64,000 nucleotides of DNA from Nitrogeniibacter mangrovi. Lineage in GTDB: Bacteria > Pseudomonadota > Gammaproteobacteria > Burkholderiales > Rhodocyclaceae. Where the stretch lies: positions 4,172,645 to 4,236,644 of the forward strand of contig NZ_CP048836.1 of NCBI RefSeq assembly GCF_010983895.1. The letters run 5' to 3'. The notes beneath the pieces were generated by a model, which did not search any database, was not told where the DNA came from, and saw nothing but the letters and a program-made list of their open reading frames with translations. Positions 47,776 through 57,640 of the stretch are shown one piece after another. How positions within the stretch are numbered: position 1 is the first letter of the stretch; every line of letters begins with the position of its first letter. The translations under genes were made by a program, and so were the position numbers.

Positions 47776-49233
47776 TCACTTGCGCCAGAAGGTGGGCGTG
47801 AGCACCACCAGCAGGGTGAAGATCTCCAGGCGGCCCAGCAGCATGGCGAAGGACAATACCCAGGTCTGGAAATCGGTGAGCACCGAGTAGTTCTGCGCCG
47901 GGCCGACCAGGGCCATGCCCGGGCCGGCGTTGTTGAGGCAGGCGATCACGGCGGAGAAGGCCGAGATCAGGTCGAGGCCGCTGCCGCCGAGCACCAGGGT
48001 GAGGACGATGATGCAGGCCATGTAGATGAAGCCGAAGGCCAGCACCGCGTGGAGGATATTGGTGGCCACCGGGGTGCGGCTGAACTTGACCCGGCGCAGC
48101 GCGGACGGATGCAGGGCGAGCAGGACCTCGGCGAACACCTGTTTGTAGAGGATCATGGCGCGGCTCATCTTGATGCCGCCGCCGGTGGACCCGGAGCAGG
48201 CCGCGAAGCTGGACAGGAACAGGATCCACAGCTGTGCGAACACCGGCCAGGTGGCGTAGTCGGTGGTGGTCAGCCCCAGCGAGGTGGCCATGGATACGAC
48301 CTGGAAGATCACCAGCCGGAACACCGTGGGCAGGTCCGCGTGGTCGGGCTGCGCATACATGTAGGCGGTGAGCATGACGGTGCTGCCGGCCAGCACGAGG
48401 AAGAAGTACTTGAGCTCGGGGTCGTAGCGGTAGGGCCGCCAGGAGCGCTGCACGATGACCAGATAGTGGGTGGCGTAGTTGAGGCCGGCGGCACAGGCGA
48501 AGACGATGGTGACGGCCTCGATGGGCACGCTGTTGAAGGCGCCGAGCGAGGCGTCGGAGGTCGAGAAGCCGCCCAGGCCCATGATCGAGAAGGCGTGGAT
48601 GAGCGCGTTCCAGCCGTCCATGCCGGCCAGCCACAGGGCGATGGTGCATGCCACGGTGAGCAGCACGTAGGCGAACCACAGCCCCTTGGCGGTCTCGGTG
48701 ATGCGCGGGGTCAGGGTGGTTTCCTTGATCGGCCCGGGCGTCTCCGCCTTGAACATCTGGCGGCCGCCGATGCCGAGGATGGGCAGCACCGCGACCACCA
48801 GCACGATCACGCCCATGCCCCCTACCCAGTGCAGGAAACAACGCCACAGGTTGATGGAGATGGGCAGTGTGTCGAGCCCGGAGAGCACCGTGGCGCCGGT
48901 GGTGGTCAGCCCGGAGGCGGCCTCGAAGTAGGCGTCGGTGACGCTCAGTTCGGGCAGGTAGAACATCAGCGGCAGCATGGCGAACACGGGTGTGACCAGC
49001 CAGGTCGCCGAGACCAGCAGGAAACCGTCGCGGGTGCGCAGCTTGCGCTTGCTGTGGCGGGTGAGCGCCCACATGGCGAAGCCCACCGCGAAGGTGATGA
49101 ACAGCGCCTCGTCGTAGGCGGCGGTGGCGCCGTCGTGCATGAAGAACGAGACCGTGAGCGGAAAGCCGATCAGCAGCCCGAAGATCATCAGGATCAGGCC
49201 GAGGGCGCTGATGACCGGGTAGTAGCTGCGCAT
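47776..49233 (-). CDS. trkH: Trk potassium uptake subunit TrkH (copy 1)
   Basis: 485 residues, ten-helix, four-pore-loop cation transporter. Its four selectivity-loop regions are SGLTTTGATV, SIMGLGGFSTSD, ATSLGLTTTDY and LNNAGPGM, all close to classical TrkH. It imports K+ with TrkA as gating partner. The ATG at 49233 follows the second copy by 17 bp. The final codons and the DNA of the last about 70 bp are almost identical to copy 2. Both copies and trkA are in one leftward cluster. Confidence 0.93.
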   Translation of the reverse strand: MRSYYPVISALGLILMIFGLLIGFPLTVSFFMHDGATAAYDEALFITFAVGFAMWALTRHSKRKLRTRDGFLLVSATWLVTPVFAMLPLMFYLPELSVTDAYFEAASGLTTTGATVLSGLDTLPISINLWRCFLHWVGGMGVIVLVVAVLPILGIGGRQMFKAETPGPIKETTLTPRITETAKGLWFAYVLLTVACTIALWLAGMDGWNALIHAFSIMGLGGFSTSDASLGAFNSVPIEAVTIVFACAAGLNYATHYLVIVQRSWRPYRYDPELKYFFLVLAGSTVMLTAYMYAQPDHADLPTVFRLVIFQVVSMATSLGLTTTDYATWPVFAQLWILFLSSFAACSGSTGGGIKMSRAMILYKQVFAEVLLALHPSALRRVKFSRTPVATNILHAVLAFGFIYMACIIVLTLVLGGSGLDLISAFSAVIACLNNAGPGMALVGPAQNYSVLTDFQTWVLSFAMLLGRLEIFTLLVVLTPTFWRK

Positions 49234-49250
49234 GATCGTCGGTCCCCCGC

Positions 49251-50708
49251 TCACTTGCGCCAGAAGCCGGGGGTGAGCACCACCAGCAGGGTGAAGATCT
49301 CCAGGCGGCCGAGCAGCATCGCGGCGGCGCAGATCCAGGTCTGGAAATCGTTGAGCACGGCGTAGTTGGCCCCGGCGCCGACGGCGTTGAGTCCCGGCCC
49401 GGTGTTGTTGAGCGTCGCCACCACGGCGGAGAAGGCGGTGATCAGTTCCAGTCCGGTGGCCGAGAGCAGCAGGGTGAGGCTGACGATGGTGCACATGTAG
49501 ATGAAACTGAAGGCCAGCACCGCATGCAGGATCTTGTCGGGGACCTGGCTCTGCCCGACCCGCACCGGCTTGACCGCGGCCGGGTGAACGGCGTGGATCA
49601 CCTCGCGGAACACCTGCTTGTAGAGGATTATGGCGCGCATCAGCTTGATGCCGCCGCCGGTGGAGCCGGAACAGGCGATGAAGCTGCCCAGGAAGAGGAT
49701 GCACAGCTGGCCGAACAGGGGCCACGCGGCGTAATCCGAGGTGGCGAAGCCCAGCGAGGTGGACAGGCCGATGCCGTGGAAGGCCACGTAGCGTAGCGCG
49801 GTGCCCGGATCGGGGTAGATGTCGAAGCGGCTCAGATACACCGTGAGCGCGACGATGGTGACCGCAAGCACGCCCAGGTAGAACGGCAGCTCGCGGTCAT
49901 GGCGGTAGGGCTGCAGGGAACGCCGGCGCAGGGCCTGGTAGTGGGTGGAAAAGTTCATGCCCGAGAGCAGGGCGAAGACCATGGCGACCAGTTCGATCGG
50001 CACCGCGTTGAAATGCCCGAGGGTGGCGTCGCGGGCGGCGAATCCGCCGCGCCCCATGATCGCCAGGGCCTGCATGAGCGCCTTGCCACCGGGCAGGCCC
50101 ACGCCCATGAGGCTCAGCATGCACGCCAGCGTGAGCAGCACGTACACCATCCACAGGCCCTTGGTGGTGTCGGTGATGCGCGGGGTGAGGCTCGCGCCCT
50201 GGCCGGTGCCGGTCGCTTCGGCCTTGAACATCTGCCGCCCGCCGATGCCCAGCAGGGGCAGCACGGCGGCCGCCAGCACGAGCACGCCGAGGCCGCCGAT
50301 CCAGTGCAGCAGGGCACGCCAGAAGGTGATCGATACCGGCAGCGCGTCCACCCCCGCCATCACCGTGGCGCCGGTGGCGGTGAGCCCCGCGGTGGCCTCG
50401 AAGTAGGCGTCGGTGAAGGACATGTCGGGCATATACAGCCACAGGGGCAGGGCCGCGAATACCGGCAGGCCGGCCCAGGTGAGGGCGACCAGGAGGAAGC
50501 TGTCGTGCACCCGCAGCTCGCGTCGCCCCTTGCGGGTGCCGGCCCACAGGGCGACGCCGACCGCACAGGTGATGAGCATCGCCTGGTTGTGGGCCGCCAG
50601 GGCGCTGTCGTCGCTGAACCAGGACAGGGCCAGCGGGATCCCCATCAGCAGGCCGAAGATCAGCACGATCAGGCCGAGCGGATTGAGGACGGGGTAGTTA
50701 CGCCGCAT
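49251..50708 (-). CDS. TrkH-like potassium transporter (copy 2, divergent pore loops)
   Basis: 485 residues, a tandem paralogue of the downstream TrkH. It keeps the ten-helix plan but its pore loops differ: AGLTATGATV, AIMGRGGFAARD, STSLGFATSDY and LNNTGPGL. An Arg replaces the Leu beside the second-loop glycines, and the Thr-rich filters have Ala/Ser changes, so ion preference or gating may differ (inference). The start at 50708 matches copy 1. TrkA, the regulatory subunit, is the next gene upstream. Confidence 0.88.
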   Translation of the reverse strand: MRRNYPVLNPLGLIVLIFGLLMGIPLALSWFSDDSALAAHNQAMLITCAVGVALWAGTRKGRRELRVHDSFLLVALTWAGLPVFAALPLWLYMPDMSFTDAYFEATAGLTATGATVMAGVDALPVSITFWRALLHWIGGLGVLVLAAAVLPLLGIGGRQMFKAEATGTGQGASLTPRITDTTKGLWMVYVLLTLACMLSLMGVGLPGGKALMQALAIMGRGGFAARDATLGHFNAVPIELVAMVFALLSGMNFSTHYQALRRRSLQPYRHDRELPFYLGVLAVTIVALTVYLSRFDIYPDPGTALRYVAFHGIGLSTSLGFATSDYAAWPLFGQLCILFLGSFIACSGSTGGGIKLMRAIILYKQVFREVIHAVHPAAVKPVRVGQSQVPDKILHAVLAFSFIYMCTIVSLTLLLSATGLELITAFSAVVATLNNTGPGLNAVGAGANYAVLNDFQTWICAAAMLLGRLEIFTLLVVLTPGFWRK

Positions 50709-50848
50709 GCCGGAACCTAGGGTTGGTGGGCGGTGGTGCGATGGTCGCACGCCACGGCGTTGTCTTCGTGACACCACCGCTGCGCTGCGGTGGCCTGGCG
50801 CGTCGGGGCACCTGCGCTCGTCGTGTCAACGCGATCCATCGGGCGACC

Positions 50849-52252
50849 CTAGAAGAACGAGAAGTCCACCTGGAACAGCTTCTCGACCTGACGCACCAGC
50901 TTCTTGGTGGTGCAGAAGACGATGAGGTGGTCTTCGGGCTCGATGACAGTGTCGTGATGGGGCATCACCACGGTGGGCCGTCCGGGCTTGTCCTCGGTAC
51001 CGCCCACTTCGCGGACGATGGCGCCGATGGTGGCACCGCGCGGCAGGCGGATGTTCTCGATCGCGCGGCCCACCACCTTGGAGTTCTTCTCGTCCCCGTG
51101 GGCGATGATCTCCAGGGCCTCGGCGGCGCCACGGCGCAGGCTGTGCACCGCTACCACATCACCGCGGCGCACATGGGCGAGCAGCGAGCCGATGGAGGTC
51201 TGCGCCGGCGAGATGGCGATGTCGATGTGACCGCCCTGCACCAGATCCACATAGGACTTGCGGTTGATCAGGGCGAGGGTGCGGCGGGCGCCCATGCGCT
51301 TGGCCAGCGAGGCGGACATGATGTTGTCTTCCTCGTCGTTGGTCAGCGCCACGAACATGTCCATCTCGTCGATGTTCTCGTTCTCGAGCAGGTTCTCGTC
51401 GGTGGCGTCGCCGCGCAGCACCAGGGTGCGCGACAGGTCGTTGGCGATGGCCTCGGCGCGGCGCTTTTCCGATTCGAGGATCTTGACCTCGTAGTCGCGC
51501 TCGATGGAGCGGGCCAGGCGCAGGCCGATGTTGCCGCCGCCGGCGATCATGATGCGGCGGATGGGGCGGTCGATGCGGGCCAGCTCGCGCATCACCTGGC
51601 GGATATGCACCGAGGCGGCCAGGCAGAACACCTCGTCGCCGGGCTGGATGAAGGTGTCGCCCTCCGGGATGATCGGCTCGCCCTGGCGGTAGATGGCCGC
51701 GATGCGCACCTCCACGTTGGGCATGTGGTAGCGCAGCGCCTTGAGCGGATGGCCCACCAGCGGGCCACCCTCGTAGGCACGCACGCCGATGAGGCTGAGC
51801 ACCCCGTCGGCGAAGTCGAGCACCTGCAGGGCTTCGGGGAAGGCGATCAGGCGGCGGATGTAGTCGGTGACGATCTGCTCGGGGCAGATGGAGAAGTCCA
51901 CCGCGAAGTTGTCGATGCTCAGCAGTTCCGGATGATCGACGAAGTCCGAGGAGCGCAGGCGCGCGATGCGGGTGGGCAGGTTGAACAGGGTGCGCGCGAT
52001 GCGACAGGCACACAGGTTGGTCTGGTCCGACTGGGTGACCGCGATGAGCAGGTCGGCGTCTTCGGCGCCCGCTTCGCGCAGCACCGAGGGAGAGGCCGCA
52101 TTGCCGCAGACCGTGCGCAGGTCGAGCCGGTCGCGCATGGTCTGGAGTTGGTCCGCGTCGGTGTCCACCAGGGTGATGTCGTTGGACTCCGAAACCAGAT
52201 TTTCCGCCACCGAGGTGCCCACCTGGCCGGCGCCGAGCAAGATGATCTTCAC
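50849..52252 (-). CDS. trkA: Trk system potassium uptake regulatory protein TrkA
   Basis: 467 residues with two RCK modules: the first NAD-binding motif IILLGAGQVGTSVAENL, the second IMIAGGGNIGLRLARS, each followed by a TrkA-C ligand domain (about 135-220 and 375-460). It binds NAD/NADH and ATP and gates TrkH. The start is GTG at 52252. It probably heads an operon with the two trkH copies, 140 bp away. Confidence 0.95.
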   Translation of the reverse strand: MKIILLGAGQVGTSVAENLVSESNDITLVDTDADQLQTMRDRLDLRTVCGNAASPSVLREAGAEDADLLIAVTQSDQTNLCACRIARTLFNLPTRIARLRSSDFVDHPELLSIDNFAVDFSICPEQIVTDYIRRLIAFPEALQVLDFADGVLSLIGVRAYEGGPLVGHPLKALRYHMPNVEVRIAAIYRQGEPIIPEGDTFIQPGDEVFCLAASVHIRQVMRELARIDRPIRRIMIAGGGNIGLRLARSIERDYEVKILESEKRRAEAIANDLSRTLVLRGDATDENLLENENIDEMDMFVALTNDEEDNIMSASLAKRMGARRTLALINRKSYVDLVQGGHIDIAISPAQTSIGSLLAHVRRGDVVAVHSLRRGAAEALEIIAHGDEKNSKVVGRAIENIRLPRGATIGAIVREVGGTEDKPGRPTVVMPHHDTVIEPEDHLIVFCTTKKLVRQVEKLFQVDFSFF

Positions 52253-52348
52253 GGTCTGAGGGTATCGCCTTGAAAAAGGTGGGGTCGATTCTACGCTGAT
52301 CGTGTCGGCACGTCAGGCGTTTTTGTGCGACGCATCAAGGCCCTGGCC

Positions 52349-53602
52349 TCAGCCGGAGCGGTCCTCGCCGCGTCGTCCGGAGGAGATGCCCAGCTGCTTG
52401 AGCTTGCGATACAGGTGGGTGCGCTCGAGCCCGGTCTTCTCCGCCAGGCGGGTCATGTTGCCCCCCTCGAGCATGAGGTGATGCTCGAAATACACCCGCT
52501 CGAAGGCCTCGCGTGCCTCGCGCAGGGGCAGGTCGAGGGGCAGCCCGTGGGTGGCCGGCGCGGGGCTGATCAGGCGCTGTACGTCCTCGCCGCCGATCTC
52601 CTCTTCCAGGGTGCCGAGGGCCAGCGAGCGTACCGCCGCGCGCAGCTGGGTGTAGCCACTGTTCCAGCCCTGGGTACGCAGGGCGTTGAGGGCGGCGGTG
52701 CTGAACTTGCGGTGTGGTGCCTCGCCGCATTCGATGAGGTGGACCAGCAGCTGGCTGGCCAGATCCGGGATGTCGTCGCGAATCTCCTCCAGCGCCGGCA
52801 GCGCCAGACTCACCTCGAACAGGCGCTTGACGATGACCGCGTCCCAGCCGGCATCGACGAGGGCGTCGGCGTCCGCGTCGGTGGCGGCGGCCAGGTGCAG
52901 GTCGTAGCGTTCGAGCCGGTCGAGGGCGAAGGCCAGGTTCTTCTGCTGGGGGCGTGACAGGCGGTTCAGTTCCTCCACGTAGAGGATGCCGCCCTGGGTG
53001 CCCTGCAGGAGGTCCACGTCGATGGGCCCGCTCACCGCCCCCAGGTCGAGCCACTGGTTGCGCCGGGTGGGCAGGCTGCGCGCGGCCAGCTCGGCGAGGC
53101 TGCCGCCATGGAGGCGGAACAGGACATGGCGGGAGCGCAGGCTGATCTGGCCGAGCCGCTTGCCCAGCTCCTTGAGGGTGGACGAGCGCGGGAAGGCGGC
53201 GAGGGTCAGCGGGCTGATGCGCGGCGATTCCTGCGCGGCGCGCTGTTCGAGGGCGCGCTTGACGGTGCCGAGCAGCTTCTGCAGCGCGATCGGCTTTTCC
53301 AGGTAGTCGATGGCGCCGATGCGGGTCGCCTCGACCGCGGTATCGATGGTGCCATGGCCGGACATCATGATCACCGGCATGTTCAGCTGGCCGGCCGCCG
53401 CCCATTCCTTGAGCAGCGAGATGCCGTCGGAGTCGGGCATCCAGATGTCCAGCAGCACCAGGTCGGGGCGCGCCTTGTGGCGCTGCGCGCGCGCGGTCGC
53501 GGCATTTTCGGCAACGACAATGTCATAGCCCTCGTCGCTGAGGATTTCGGAGAGCAGTTCGCGGATGCCGACTTCGTCGTCGACGATGAGGATGGAAGGC
53601 AT
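52349..53602 (-). CDS. ntrX: NtrX-like response regulator with degenerate AAA+ domain
   Basis: 417 residues: receiver domain (phospho-Asp in VLLDIWMPDSDG), a central region in the position of the sigma-54 AAA+ domain, and a C-terminal Fis-type helix-turn-helix (MTRLAEKTGLERTHLYRKLK). The AAA+ part lacks a Walker A P-loop, the GAFTGA loop and the Walker B DE pair (GGILYVEELNRLS). It therefore cannot remodel sigma-54 holoenzyme and must act as an ordinary regulator (inference). Three bases downstream of ntrY. Confidence 0.9.
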   Translation of the reverse strand: MPSILIVDDEVGIRELLSEILSDEGYDIVVAENAATARAQRHKARPDLVLLDIWMPDSDGISLLKEWAAAGQLNMPVIMMSGHGTIDTAVEATRIGAIDYLEKPIALQKLLGTVKRALEQRAAQESPRISPLTLAAFPRSSTLKELGKRLGQISLRSRHVLFRLHGGSLAELAARSLPTRRNQWLDLGAVSGPIDVDLLQGTQGGILYVEELNRLSRPQQKNLAFALDRLERYDLHLAAATDADADALVDAGWDAVIVKRLFEVSLALPALEEIRDDIPDLASQLLVHLIECGEAPHRKFSTAALNALRTQGWNSGYTQLRAAVRSLALGTLEEEIGGEDVQRLISPAPATHGLPLDLPLREAREAFERVYFEHHLMLEGGNMTRLAEKTGLERTHLYRKLKQLGISSGRRGEDRSG

Positions 53603-53605
53603 GGG

Positions 53606-55726
53606 TCAGTCTGTGTCTCGGGCGACCGGTCGCAGATGAATGCGGACCTCGGCGCCGCCGGTTTCGCGGTTGATCAGTCGGATGTCACCGCCGTGTTCGT
53701 CGATGATCTTCTTGACGATGGCCAGGCCGAGGCCGGAGCCGCGGTGCTTGGTCGTGTAATAGGGCTCGAAGGCGCGCATGAGCATGTCGGGCGGAAAACC
53801 GGGTCCCTGGTCGGCGATGCTCAGGCGCACGCGGCCGGTCTTGCGCCGCGTGGTGGCGATGGTGATGACGCCGTCCGCATGCTCGGCCATGGCGTCCTGG
53901 GCATTTTGCAGCAGATTGTGGATGACCTGGCGCAACTGCGAGGCGTCGCCGACGATGTCCGGCAGGGTCGGGTCGAGCTCGGCGCGGATGGGCACGGGCG
54001 AGGCTTCGTAGAGCGCCAGCACCTCGTGGATCAGTTCGTTCAGGTCCACCCGGGTCAGGGTCGGCGAGGGCAGTTTGGCATAGTCGCGGAAGGCGTTGAC
54101 CAGATTCTTCATCGCCTCGACCTGGTTGACGATGGTGCCGGTCGCGCGCTCGAGCAGGGCGCGGCCCTCCTCGTCCAGGCGCGGCGCCAGCTTCAGGCCC
54201 AGTCGCTCGGCCGACAGCTGGATCGGGGTGAGCGGGTTCTTGATCTCGTGAGCCAGGCGCCGCGCGACCTCCCCCCAGGCGGCGGTGCGCTCGGCGGCGA
54301 TCAGGTGGGAGATGTCATCGAACACCACCACCGTGCCCCCGCCGGAGACCTCGGGCAGGCGCGAGCCGTGGATCAGCAGGGTCATCTGCCCGCCTTCGGG
54401 GGAGCTGACCTCGATCTGCTCATGCCAGTCGTCGTCGCCACGGGCGAAGGCCGCCAGCAGCGCATCGCGGAACTGGGTGTGGTGGGACCAGTCGGCCAGG
54501 GTGATGTGCTCATGATCGTCGAGGGTGTCGTCGAGGATCTGGGTGGCACCCCGGTTGGCGGCGCGCAGGGTGCCGTCCGGGGCGAAGGCGAGGACCCCGG
54601 TCGACAGGTTGGCGAGCACGCTCTCCAGATAGGCACGGGCCGCTTCCACCGCGGCCTGGTGGCGGTCGGCCTGGGCGCGCGCTTCGTCGAGCTGGCGGGT
54701 CATCTGGTTGAAGGACTGGGTGAGCACGCCGAGCTCGTCCTTCGCCGGCAGGGCGCGCCGCGGGGAGTAGTCGCCCTGGGCGACCGCCTCGGTGCCCTGG
54801 GCGAGGATGAGCAGCGGCCGGGTCAGGCGCCGCGCGATCACGAAGGCCACCGCCACGGCGGCGAGCAGGGCCAGCAGGAGCGAGAAGGTGAGCGTGAGGG
54901 TGTAGATGATCTTCAGCCCTTCGCGCCCGAGCGAGAGCTGCTTGTAGTCGCGGTAGGCGGCCTGGACGGCGTTGGCGTGGCGGCTGAGGGTTTCCGGCAC
55001 GGGCTGGCGCAGGAGCAGGTAGAGGGGGTCGGAGGCGATGATGGCGGCGGGGATGGGCATGATGACCATCATGTCGATCTTGCCGTCGTTGTCGGCGCTG
55101 AGGAAGCGGGCCCGCTGGCCGACGCGCACCTGGTGCATCTGGTCGGGGCGCGGCAGCGTCGGCATGAGCATGCTCACGTCCGAGGAGGCGGTGGCGATCA
55201 CGCGGCCGCCATCGGAGAACACGGTGGCGGTGTTCACCCCCGCCTGCTCGCGCAGCCGGTTGAGCCGGCTCACCGCCAGGCCCGGGTTGTCGGACAGCTC
55301 CAGCGCCATCTCGCGGGCGCGGTCCTCGAGCTGTTCGGACAGGTGGTCGAAGGTGCTCTGGCCGAGCGCGATGCCGCCTTCGAGCGCCGCGTCGACGCGC
55401 ACGTTGAACCAGGTCTCGATGCTGCGCATCACGAACTGCAGAGAGATGATGTAGACCACGGTGCCGGGCACGATGGCCATGAGCGCGAAGAACACCAGCA
55501 GCCGGTACTTGAGACGGGCGCCGAACTTCTTGGCGCGCAGGTCGGCGAACAGGGAGCGCAGCTGGTAGGCCACCAGACCGAGCAGGGCGACGACGAAGAA
55601 GCCGTTGATCGCGAGCAGGATCGGGTAGCTGCCGGAGAGGAGCTCGGAGTTGCCGGTGGCGCTGGCGAGCAGGAACAGCGACAGGCCGGCGACGGCTGCA
55701 GCGACGATGATCGCGATCTGCTTCAT
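53606..55726 (-). CDS. ntrY: NtrY-like sensor histidine kinase
   Basis: 706 residues: several N-terminal membrane segments (about 5-95), a periplasmic or HAMP-linked region (HAMP near 305-355), a PAS domain (about 370-470), and a HisKA/HATPase core with [26 protein letters not shown] and [12 protein letters not shown]. It is the cognate kinase of the NtrX-like regulator, and senses nitrogen, redox or envelope conditions in other bacteria. The start overlaps the end of the DUF4390 gene. Confidence 0.93.
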   Translation of the reverse strand: MKQIAIIVAAAVAGLSLFLLASATGNSELLSGSYPILLAINGFFVVALLGLVAYQLRSLFADLRAKKFGARLKYRLLVFFALMAIVPGTVVYIISLQFVMRSIETWFNVRVDAALEGGIALGQSTFDHLSEQLEDRAREMALELSDNPGLAVSRLNRLREQAGVNTATVFSDGGRVIATASSDVSMLMPTLPRPDQMHQVRVGQRARFLSADNDGKIDMMVIMPIPAAIIASDPLYLLLRQPVPETLSRHANAVQAAYRDYKQLSLGREGLKIIYTLTLTFSLLLALLAAVAVAFVIARRLTRPLLILAQGTEAVAQGDYSPRRALPAKDELGVLTQSFNQMTRQLDEARAQADRHQAAVEAARAYLESVLANLSTGVLAFAPDGTLRAANRGATQILDDTLDDHEHITLADWSHHTQFRDALLAAFARGDDDWHEQIEVSSPEGGQMTLLIHGSRLPEVSGGGTVVVFDDISHLIAAERTAAWGEVARRLAHEIKNPLTPIQLSAERLGLKLAPRLDEEGRALLERATGTIVNQVEAMKNLVNAFRDYAKLPSPTLTRVDLNELIHEVLALYEASPVPIRAELDPTLPDIVGDASQLRQVIHNLLQNAQDAMAEHADGVITIATTRRKTGRVRLSIADQGPGFPPDMLMRAFEPYYTTKHRGSGLGLAIVKKIIDEHGGDIRLINRETGGAEVRIHLRPVARDTD

Positions 55727-56274
55727 CGTCGGTTTACTGGGCTGGCGAGGAAGGTCCAGCGCATCCAGTCGGTGTCGATCTGCCAGTCGTGGCTGCCCAG
55801 GGTGGAGACCTGGAAGGGGCGCGGCAGTTGGGCGGTGTCGAGGCGGAAGCGCACGCCGACGTTGTAGGACTCACCCGGGGTGAGCGTGGTCATCGGCGTG
55901 ATGGTCCAGCGGCGGATGCTGAGCATCGTGCGCACGGCATCGTCGAGGCGGTTGAAATTCTGGTGCAGGCGGCCGATGCCGAGCCGGTAGCTGCGCGTCA
56001 TGGGATGGTAGGAGAGGCGAAATTCGAGGCGCGCGGTGGCGAGGGTTTCGTCGAACCAGTACCAGCGTGGCGATTCGATGGACGCCTCGGCGACGAAGTT
56101 GACCGGCACGCCCTGCTCGATGGCCTCGCGCACGCGGGGGTTCAGGTCGAGCGAGATGTCCGCATTGATGACGTAGTCGCCATGGTTGGGGACGATCTCC
56201 GCGTAGCGCACATAGGGCTCGTCGGCGTGGGCGACCATCGCGAAGAGGGGGCCGAGGACGAGCAGGAGCCGCAT
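55723..56274 (-). CDS. DUF4390 domain-containing protein
   Basis: 183 residues with a signal peptide (MRLLLVLGPLFAMVAHA), then DEPYVRYAEIVPNHGDYVIN and ADISLDLNPRVREAIEQGVPV, the typical DUF4390 start. It is a periplasmic protein of unknown function always found between rsmB and ntrYX in this group, so it may belong to the same signal pathway. The start at 56274 excludes an upstream region that overlaps rsmB and has no signal peptide. Confidence 0.85.
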   Translation of the reverse strand: MRLLLVLGPLFAMVAHADEPYVRYAEIVPNHGDYVINADISLDLNPRVREAIEQGVPVNFVAEASIESPRWYWFDETLATARLEFRLSYHPMTRSYRLGIGRLHQNFNRLDDAVRTMLSIRRWTITPMTTLTPGESYNVGVRFRLDTAQLPRPFQVSTLGSHDWQIDTDWMRWTFLASPVNRR

Positions 56275-56293
56275 GACGGCCCGGGCGAGGCGA

Positions 56294-57640
56294 TCAGCGA
56301 TGCTTTTGCAGCAGGGCGTAGTAAAAGCCGTCATGGTCGGCACCGGGCAGCACGATCCGCTCGATCTGGTTGTCGATGGCCATGCGTATGGCATCCGCAT
56401 GACGGGCACAGAAGCGCGCGATCTGGCTCCGGTTTTCTTCGTCGAACACCGAGCAGGTCACGTAGAGCATTGTGCCACCGGGGGCGAGGGTCCGCCACAG
56501 GGCGTCGAGCAGACTCGCCTGCTGGGCGGCGAATCGGGGAATGTCGGTATTGCGTCGCAGCCACTTGATGTCCGGGTGGCGGCGTACCACGCCCGAGGCC
56601 GAACAGGGCACATCGGCGAGGATGCGATCGAAGGGCCGGCCGTCCCACCAGCGCTCGAGGTCGGCACAGTCAGCGACTTCGATGCGGGCGCTCAGACCCA
56701 GGCGCTCGAGGTTTTCCTCGATGCGGGTGGCGCGGGCCGGATCGAGCTCGAGGGCGGTGAGGTCCACATCGGCGAGCTCGAGCAGGTGCGCGGTCTTGCC
56801 GCCGGGCGCCGCGCACGCGTCGAGGATGCGTTCGCCGTCGCGCGGCGCGAGCCATCGGGCGGCCCACTGGGCGCCAGCGTCCTGCACCGAGAAGTCGCCA
56901 GTGAAGAAACCGGGAATCTGGTCCACCGGGCAGGCGCGCTCGAGACACAGGGCACCGTTGTCGAGCAACCGTGCCGCGATGCCCGCTTCGGCCAGTCGTG
57001 CGAGACCGGCTTCGGGTGTGAGGCGGCGTCGGTTGACCCGCAGCGCCATGGGCGGGTGCTGGTTGCCGGCGGCGAGGATGGCTTCCCAGTCGTCGGGGTA
57101 GCTGGCGCGCAGGCGCCTGATCCACCAGTCCGGGTGGCGCAGGCGCGTTTCCGGGGTCGCGTCGAGGCGGGTGACCAGGGCATCGAAGCGCCGCAGGATG
57201 TTGCGCAGCACGCCATTGACCACGCCCTTGAGCCCGGGGGCGAGTGACGCCGCGGCGCTCACCGCCTGATCGACGATGGTGTGCGCCTGATCGTGGCGTT
57301 GCTCGAGGCGGTGGAAGGCGACCAGGAGCACACCGTGCAGGGCGGCGGGCAACGGCTTTTGCAGGAACTGGCCGAGCACCGCGTCGCCGCGTCCGTAGTC
57401 GCGCAAGGTCCCGTAGGTCAGGTCCTGGACCGCGCCCCAGTTGATGTCGGGTGCGGTGTGTCGGCGTCGGCTGTGCGCGAGCTGCTCGGTCAGAGCCTTG
57501 CCCTCGACCACGGCGGCCACGAGCTGGCCGGCCAGGCTCAGGCTCATGGCGAGGCTGTCGGGGGCGAGCGGTGCGGGGCGGCGATGACCGCCGTCGCGGG
57601 CTCGGGCGGGGGCACGTCGGTGCCCGGGTCGATCAGTCAT
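56294..57640 (-). CDS. rsmB: 16S rRNA (cytosine(967)-C(5))-methyltransferase
   Basis: 448 residues: an N-terminal NusB-like domain and a C-terminal SAM-dependent domain with DACAAPGGKTAHLLEL (SAM site), DVPCSASGVVRRHPD (catalytic Cys) and VTCSVFDEEN (second Cys). It methylates C967 of 16S rRNA. The ATG overlaps the speE stop by four bases. Confidence 0.93.
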   Translation of the reverse strand: MTDRPGHRRAPARARDGGHRRPAPLAPDSLAMSLSLAGQLVAAVVEGKALTEQLAHSRRRHTAPDINWGAVQDLTYGTLRDYGRGDAVLGQFLQKPLPAALHGVLLVAFHRLEQRHDQAHTIVDQAVSAAASLAPGLKGVVNGVLRNILRRFDALVTRLDATPETRLRHPDWWIRRLRASYPDDWEAILAAGNQHPPMALRVNRRRLTPEAGLARLAEAGIAARLLDNGALCLERACPVDQIPGFFTGDFSVQDAGAQWAARWLAPRDGERILDACAAPGGKTAHLLELADVDLTALELDPARATRIEENLERLGLSARIEVADCADLERWWDGRPFDRILADVPCSASGVVRRHPDIKWLRRNTDIPRFAAQQASLLDALWRTLAPGGTMLYVTCSVFDEENRSQIARFCARHADAIRMAIDNQIERIVLPGADHDGFYYALLQKHR

